Assembly: GCF_029784155.1 (NCBI RefSeq)
Contig: NC_073693.1
Span: forward strand, 157,919,519-157,983,518
Source: Uranotaenia lowii
Taxonomy: Eukaryota > Arthropoda > Insecta > Diptera > Culicidae
Direction of reading: 5' to 3'
DNA: 64,000 nucleotides
Below, piece by piece: positions 58,531 through 64,000 of this stretch. The notes under the pieces are model-generated. The model was not told the DNA's origin, did no database searches, and saw nothing but the letters and a program-made list of their open reading frames with translations. Position 1 is the first letter of the stretch, and each line of letters opens with the position of its first letter. The position numbers and the translations under genes are program-made.

Positions 58531-59330
58531 CTTTGTAGAAATGAAGTTAGGCCTGTTCATTAGTCAACTTAACGAACCAGTAAAAAAATGTTTTTTATCA
58601 CTTGCCCTATTAAATCATGGAATGGAATGGAATCACTTAACTCCACTGTTATTCAAATTTTAGCCCAATGTTAGATCCTCTAGGACTCCTTTAACGATTT
58701 GCCACATACATTTTGATCGAAAAGTTGATTTCCAGCGGTTTTGGGTCCCCCATTGGGACTTTTCTGGATTTTTCTCGATCCTGCCCAAAAAAAATGTCTC
58801 TGGGCTTCTGTACCTCAAAAATTACTTGACAGATTGTAACCAAATGTCACCTAACCAGTGAGTCCGTAAGAACGCAACCGATCAAAACATCAATAAACAA
58901 ACCGACGGATTTTGAAACTCCACGTGCTAAACGCACAGATATTTTTAAAAATATAACATATGTATATAAGTGATGTTTTACTCTCATTCAGCCCCATTTC
59001 GTTGAAAATATTTTTTTTTAATTATTGTCATATTTGTAGTTTTTGTTATTTTAGATTGAATGAATACTTTTTAGTCATGAGTCACCTAGTTGAAGCAACC
59101 TTAACATTAGTTTGAAAAAGTGGACTATACAACGACAAATCAGCCATGCGTTTTGGTCTGTTCAAATATTGCCTACTGTCTGATTCTGAGTATTAAAGAG
59201 AGATTCTGAGAAAAAGACAATCATATTTATGGCTGACTTGAAGTTTATTTTCAAACAATGTTGATACATAAAAAAGATCGTTTGTATTAAGGTTAACAAA
59301 ATTCAGTTATTGGCTGTAAGTTTTTGATAT
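58531..59330. other. No gene recognised
   Basis: AT-rich sequence without supported features. Confidence 0.35.
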
Positions 59331-59337
59331 CAACTGT

Positions 59338-59402
59338 TGAGTTGGAGTCGTAGTAAGACGATCGAGAGCAAACTTGAAGGACGTGAATTCAAATCTTCTT
59401 CG
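59338..59402 (+). repeat. tRNA-like / SINE-head sequence
   Basis: AGTTGGAGTCGTAGTAAGAC with GTGAATTCAAATCTTC about 30 nt later mirrors the layout at 23788. A second B-box-like GGTTCGAATCCC lies at about 59606. The cloverleaf is not complete, so functional tRNA genes are unlikely. Confidence 0.3.
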
Positions 59403-59639
59403 AGATCGGAGTTGTTTTTTCAATTCTGAAAAATTACCGTAAAACGATTTCGGTGGGCATAGAACGTACAATGGAAATGCTGATAATGAACAAATACCTT
59501 CCCCTTTGAGAACATTGAAACTCGACCAGTATTGATTGTTATGGAGGTCTCCTGCCATGGAATGCAATAGATACAAATACAATCTTAAGAGACATATTTA
59601 GGATGTTGGTTCGAATCCCATTGGAGGATGGCGATTGTT

Positions 59640-61562
59640 TTTGTCGCCTGCTGAAATTAATTTTTTTTAAAATCTATTCATGAAATTTCTGATTGAAATG
59701 ATGGTAAACTTCTATTAGTTATGTACTTGCACAATAAGAAGAGATCAGGAATAAAGAAAACCTCTATTTGTACGCAGTTAACACGATTGCATCACTGCTC
59801 TTAAAGCTTTTCTGAATTATTTACCTATATTCATGCCATTCGCTTATGTCAATACTACTAAATACCCTATATGATGGAAAAGAAACAGATTTATATGTTT
59901 GTGTTGTTCATAAAGCAGTTTTAGCAGTCGATCCAATGGCCAGGTCATGAAATATGTATCATAAAATACGCAGAATATGTTTTCATTCCGCGCTAAAGAC
60001 AAACAACTTTTATCGCACTCTACTGGCCCTCAGTCACGCAACCATGTTTATATTCTGCATCATTTGGCTTGGCTGCCTGATGGCTGTTGATTCGGAAAAG
60101 TTTTATATCCATAAAAAGCAGAAATCCAGCACCACCAGCATAAAAGATCACCAATATGAACGAGTGACGTCATTTGTCATTCCTTTCCTTGGCGACAACT
60201 TGTGAAACTAAAAAGAAGAAAACACAAATTGAAGAACAAGTGGAAAACTTCTCCGGTACTGACTGACCGGCTCTGATAATACATATACCGGCCGGCTGGA
60301 AGTTCTTCAATTAATGCTTTGTCATCGAGATGGGAATAATTGAACGGAAGGTCAGAGAGAAGTGCTTCTATTTTCGGAGGCATTGCCCTGAGAAGGAAAT
60401 TGATATCGAAGCGTGTCCTGCAGTTCAAAATGCTATCGACTATCGATGGCATGAAGTGAAAGTATTCTGTTTATTTTTCAAAATTTTCCGAAGGGTGTTT
60501 GCGAGGTTCTGATCCGTAAGAAGATGTTATCTTGAAAGAGCGGTTGACAAAAATAAATCCAGAGATATGGCTCAACTTCACACACTCCGCTCGCTGACGA
60601 GGCTTGATTCAGGAAGCCGAATCGGAATGTTCAATGTGGCTTATAAATAATATCGATCCCGCTTCCGGTTTCAATGATTTGTGGGCGAGAAGCCGTCAAT
60701 AGAAGCGTTGACGGATGACGAACTTTGAACGCAAACATTTGAAATATGTCGTCAGCAGAAAGCGATTGAAGGCTTCCAATTCTGCCCTCGATAGTAAACA
60801 AGTGGTTTGTTTTTTTATGGAAGGAAGTCTGGATGAGAACGTTACCTATAATAATAGTGTTAAATTGTGATAGCCACACAAATTTAGACCTGATTTCGAT
60901 TCTAGTTGTCAACAAAGATTTTTATTATAAAGAAGGTGGCAATCACTGACCAACCCAAATCGACTAGATGTACCAGAAAATAGGAAAATGAATGGTAACA
61001 TCTCGAAAAAACATCATACATACATTGTATTTTCTACGGGGTTTCTTACTCGGTAGCTCATGTGGAGTAGCAGTTTTTATAGGAAAGCAAAAAAAAATCT
61101 TTTCTCATTGTTGGCTTTGCCAAAACACAACAACAAAACTTGTTTACTCATTAATAATTAAAAGCGATGAGGATTGTTTTCGGCATTAGGATGACCGTAT
61201 ACGATGGTGTCGATCGTTTTTCACTCAAGTTTAAATTGAATATCTGGTTCTGTAAACTGGGATTTCGGGAAACTAAAACCTCAATAATGTGCCTCCACAA
61301 AACTATTGAGATAAGACTTAGTTGACCAATTCGATTGCCTGTTGATTTATATATGGTCAGGGGAAACAAAATAATTAATTTAACTTATAATCCCTAAACA
61401 GCATTCTAGTAGAGTAGATTCAATATCTTTTAACATTCAAAATTTAAAACAAACCTCAGCCACCCCAATAAACCCGACTCACTAGGCACGATTGTTTTCC
61501 CAATTTCGGGACAACGGCACACATTCGGAACATCGAGTTGTGATTGTATTCTTTTTTTTTAG
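59640..61562. other. No secure gene; weak small-ORF candidates
   Basis: A plus-strand frame near 60043-60204 begins MFIFCIIWLGCLMAVDSEKF, signal-peptide-like, and runs 53 codons. A minus-strand open frame overlaps at 60177-60452. Neither has matching splice signals or a recognised domain. Confidence 0.25.
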
Positions 61563-61726
61563 GGATTGTTTATTTTCCACCCGATGCCATTTTGTTTGCG
61601 GACAATAGCCGATCTTTGTACACAGAGTACACAGTAGCAGAATTGAACCAACCATCATCATCATCATCATTCGCCGCCGCCGTGGGGACAACAGATGGAC
61701 CCGAACCAGAAATAAAATTTGCTTAA
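61563..61726 (+). CDS. Candidate 3'-terminal exon, unassigned
   Basis: A strong acceptor (T-rich run plus AG at 61561-61562) opens a frame that completes a split codon and runs 53 codons to TAA at 61724-61726. It reads IVYFPPDAILFADNSRSLYT, a serine run, and an acidic end. A/T-rich intron-like DNA precedes it. The minus strand has a competing open frame with a Met run and hydrophobic start, so strand is uncertain. No family is recognised and no upstream exon is identified. Confidence 0.3.
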
Positions 61727-62290
61727 AATTGCCATCAATTGAAGAATTTCATCCTATAGCGGCATACATAATGTATATTGAAACCAATTGAAGACGATTG
61801 TATTTATCAATCCGATTCGATTGATGGTTGACAGGCAGTTTACGGGTCATGTGATGTGATCAGTGTTGTTAAATTTAGAATTTGAATACTGATGGCACGC
61901 GGCAACGCGTGCCCAAATAACTGGTTAAAATTCGATGACACAATCCAATCGATGTATTTTGATCCCCAAATTTTGGTGCTCAAATATGGAACAAACAGTA
62001 AAAATAATTGTGACGATCTATCTAGTAGTTTTTTATATAGATTTTAAGCGCCATCTATATTTCACATTACAAACCTCTTCTTTTCCGAATCAAGGCTATT
62101 TTTGATGACGTTCTCTGCTTCCTGAAACTCTACAATTTTCCGTAATGGCACCGGATCTAGATTCAACTAAAACAGGGTATCAGGTTCGTGAGATCTATAC
62201 AATTAGTATGGAAGGAAAGCGTCGCTTTTGGAGGCGTTCTCATTTGTTAAATATTTTTGTATAATTGTAACAATAGTGATGTACAACTTA
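61727..62290. other. No gene recognised
   Basis: AT-rich sequence. Confidence 0.35.
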
Positions 62291-62291
62291 C

Positions 62292-62540
62292 TGATTTTTT
62301 TTTTTTTTTTTTAAACGAACACACACATGTAGGATCTCAGTGAAACTTCATGTTTCTTTGAAGAGATCTAAATTCAACTTAAGACTAAAGCGCACATCTT
62401 TCAAGGGTTTGATGGCTAGCATCTTACTAATGCTAACACCACCAGCCCACAGAAAGAGTACTATGTATGCCGTGACCGAGACTCGATCTAATGACCTCTG
62501 GCTTAGAAGACTTTAACGCTATCCTCAAGGCCACGGACGG
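62292..62540 (-). mobile_element. tRNA-related SINE
   Basis: On the minus strand the head (about 62540-62470) has tRNA-like spacing with a B-box-like AGATCGAGTCTCGG. A unique body including AAAGAAACATGAAGTTTCAC follows, then an A-run (T-run at 62298-62315 on plus). Its head abuts the truncated Helitron on the right. No target duplication was found. Confidence 0.55.
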
Positions 62541-62544
62541 CGGA

Positions 62545-64000
62545 GCTGCAGTTGAAGTTTTGAATTGCTATTCAAAGATGATTAAAACTATTTTTTTAAA
62601 TCTTGATCTATAAATTTGTGTTAAAGATCTGATAATTTTTATCTGTTTCTTTAAGCTTCGCCCTGAGCTGGGAGGGTCTCAATTTAATCACACGCAAACA
62701 ATCTAACTTATAAAAAATGGGTATTTTTGCTTGATATGTTGTGAATTTATGCTAAGAAACTGATAAGAAAGCCCCCGCTGTCCTTCCCGTCACCCACTGC
62801 TGAATCATGATCTTTAATAATCATACCCATTTTTTCGAACCCAAAAATCCTCTTATATCAACTATAGTTCCATTGGTTGATAAGTTTTCAAGCTTTACAA
62901 CAAAATTTATATGGAGCCCCCCTCCTCCTTTCTTCCCCTCTCTTCACTGTAAAGCATAAGGGTACAAGGCTATAACAATCGTAGATATATATCTCGTAAC
63001 CGAATACCTTTCCATGCCATAATTGTTTCCATTTGTTGGCTTCGTTAGCATAAATTGAGAACTTATGCTATCAAAATTGTATTGGGCTCACCTCCCTCCT
63101 CCTATGTACCTACTCACTGGAAGAAGGATGGTGTATCAGATAATCATAGAATCATACCAAAACGATTTCCATGTTAAGTTTTGTCCATTTCTCGGATTTT
63201 GTATAAAAAAAATTAAATGTAAGCTTTCCTCTTCCCTTCCTATATTCCCAATTCGTTTCTTCTGCAAGTGTAGTAAATTCTTGATTTATGCATAACCTTG
63301 AAAGGAAGTACCATCCCCCCTTCTGTCCTCCCCATTGAATGGAGGGGTAAGAACTTAATATTCATAGAAGTTTTTTTCGTACTCAAATACTTTTTGATGC
63401 CAAATTTGGTTTCATTTGCTCGAATAATTCTCGAGTTAAGCAAAAATGCGTTTGTATGGAAGCCCCGCTTTCTCCCTTTATCTATATGTTTCCGCTGAAA
63501 AAAGGTTGGGCTTCAATTTATATAGAAACATTTCTCGTATCCAAATACCTTTACAAATATGGTTCCACATGCTTGATCAGTTCCCATTTATACTGAAAAC
63601 TGTAAGGGAGACCCCTCCTCCCCCTTTTCATTCGCCTCTTTAAAATAGTGAGGTATACGAAATATTCATAGAAGCATTTCTCGTACCCAAATATCAATCC
63701 ATGTCAAATTTGGTTCCATTTGCTGTTATAGTTCTCGAGTTATGCAGTAAAAATATTATGAAACTTCCCTCTCTCTTTCTTTGCTCCACACTGGAAGAAG
63801 GAAGAAGTCTCAAACAATCATTAGAACATGTCTCGTTCCCAAATACCTTTCCATGCCAAATTTGGTTGCATTTGCTTAATAAGTTTTTGAGTTATGTAAA
63901 AAATTATAAGAGGTCCCCGACCCCCTTTTTATCTTCCTTCTGAAAAGAGGAAGGGGTCTCAAATAATCATTGAAATATTTTTCGTTTCCAAATACCTTCC
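62545..64000 (-). mobile_element. Helitron copy, 3'-truncated, continuing past the window
   Basis: Aligns with the inner Helitron from its AGCTGCAGTTGAAGTTTTGA region onward and contains the same ~150-bp units (for example CCAAATTTGGTTTCATTTGC near 63406, CAAATTTGGTTCCATTTGC near 63705). The CTAG/hairpin 3' end is missing. The SINE sits at the break. The 5' end lies beyond base 64000. Confidence 0.8.

Overview
The window reads as AT-rich animal chromosomal DNA from a dipteran insect, most likely a mosquito. Three lines support this: spliced exons of conserved animal genes, a Tc1/mariner element of the DD37E type known from mosquitoes, and several insect-type repeat families (Helitrons carrying GTCT microsatellites, RTE/R1-like LINEs, a Penelope-like element, tRNA-derived SINEs, many MITE-like elements). 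The species cannot be fixed from sequence alone. Bases 14705-15204 are a 500-N assembly gap.

Genes lie mainly at the left end. The last coding exon of the vacuolar ATPase subunit G gene (510-689, +) is convergent with a 3'-terminal exon of an unrecognised minus-strand gene (1258-1419). A tumor protein D52 (TPD52) family gene occupies 4974-9005 on the minus strand. Five coding exons are visible with matching splice phases, including a 60-nt frame-preserving cassette. Its N-terminal exon(s) are not found. They should lie at higher coordinates, so much of 9-52 kb may be a very long first intron, although this is unproven. At 51.8-52.07 kb on the minus strand there is an ATG-free exon with a strong splice donor and an upstream TATA box, which is a candidate 5' leader exon. 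Two other coding-like pieces are weak candidates: a GC-rich plus-strand block at 20.2-20.8 kb and a possible terminal exon at 61563-61726.

Most of the rest is transposon-derived. Left to right: RTE-like and R1-like LINE relics (2.0-3.6 kb); a Penelope-like element with an inverted partial copy inside a TPD52 intron (5.5-7.75 kb); a LINE 3' end (9.6 kb); an almost intact ITmDD37E element with one frameshift (10.24-11.53 kb); a LINE 3' end with poly(A) (12.6-13.44 kb); a recurring CCGGGCA-rich repeat family; a SINE with a 12-bp target duplication (18.5 kb); RTE relics (18.8 and 25-26.5 kb); two elements with CAGGGTGGC-type ends and 6-bp target duplications (30.0-31.3, 32.1-34.0 kb) plus a degraded relative with a 487-bp tandem duplication (35.6-37.1 kb); an 81-bp-arm snap-back hairpin (35.19-35.36 kb); a hAT-like element (42.2-43.1 kb); MITEs; a pair of Helitrons nested in opposite orientation (46.07-50.53 kb); a TA-flanked element carrying a ~950-bp array of 7-bp repeats (55.35-56.97 kb); and another truncated Helitron running off the right edge.

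The Helitron nest is the clearest new structural result. Both copies have the diagnostic A|TC...CTAG|T borders. The inner copy sits exactly at an A/T step of the outer one, and the body of both is a degenerate ~150-bp tandem repeat. No bacterial, phage or CRISPR features are present.
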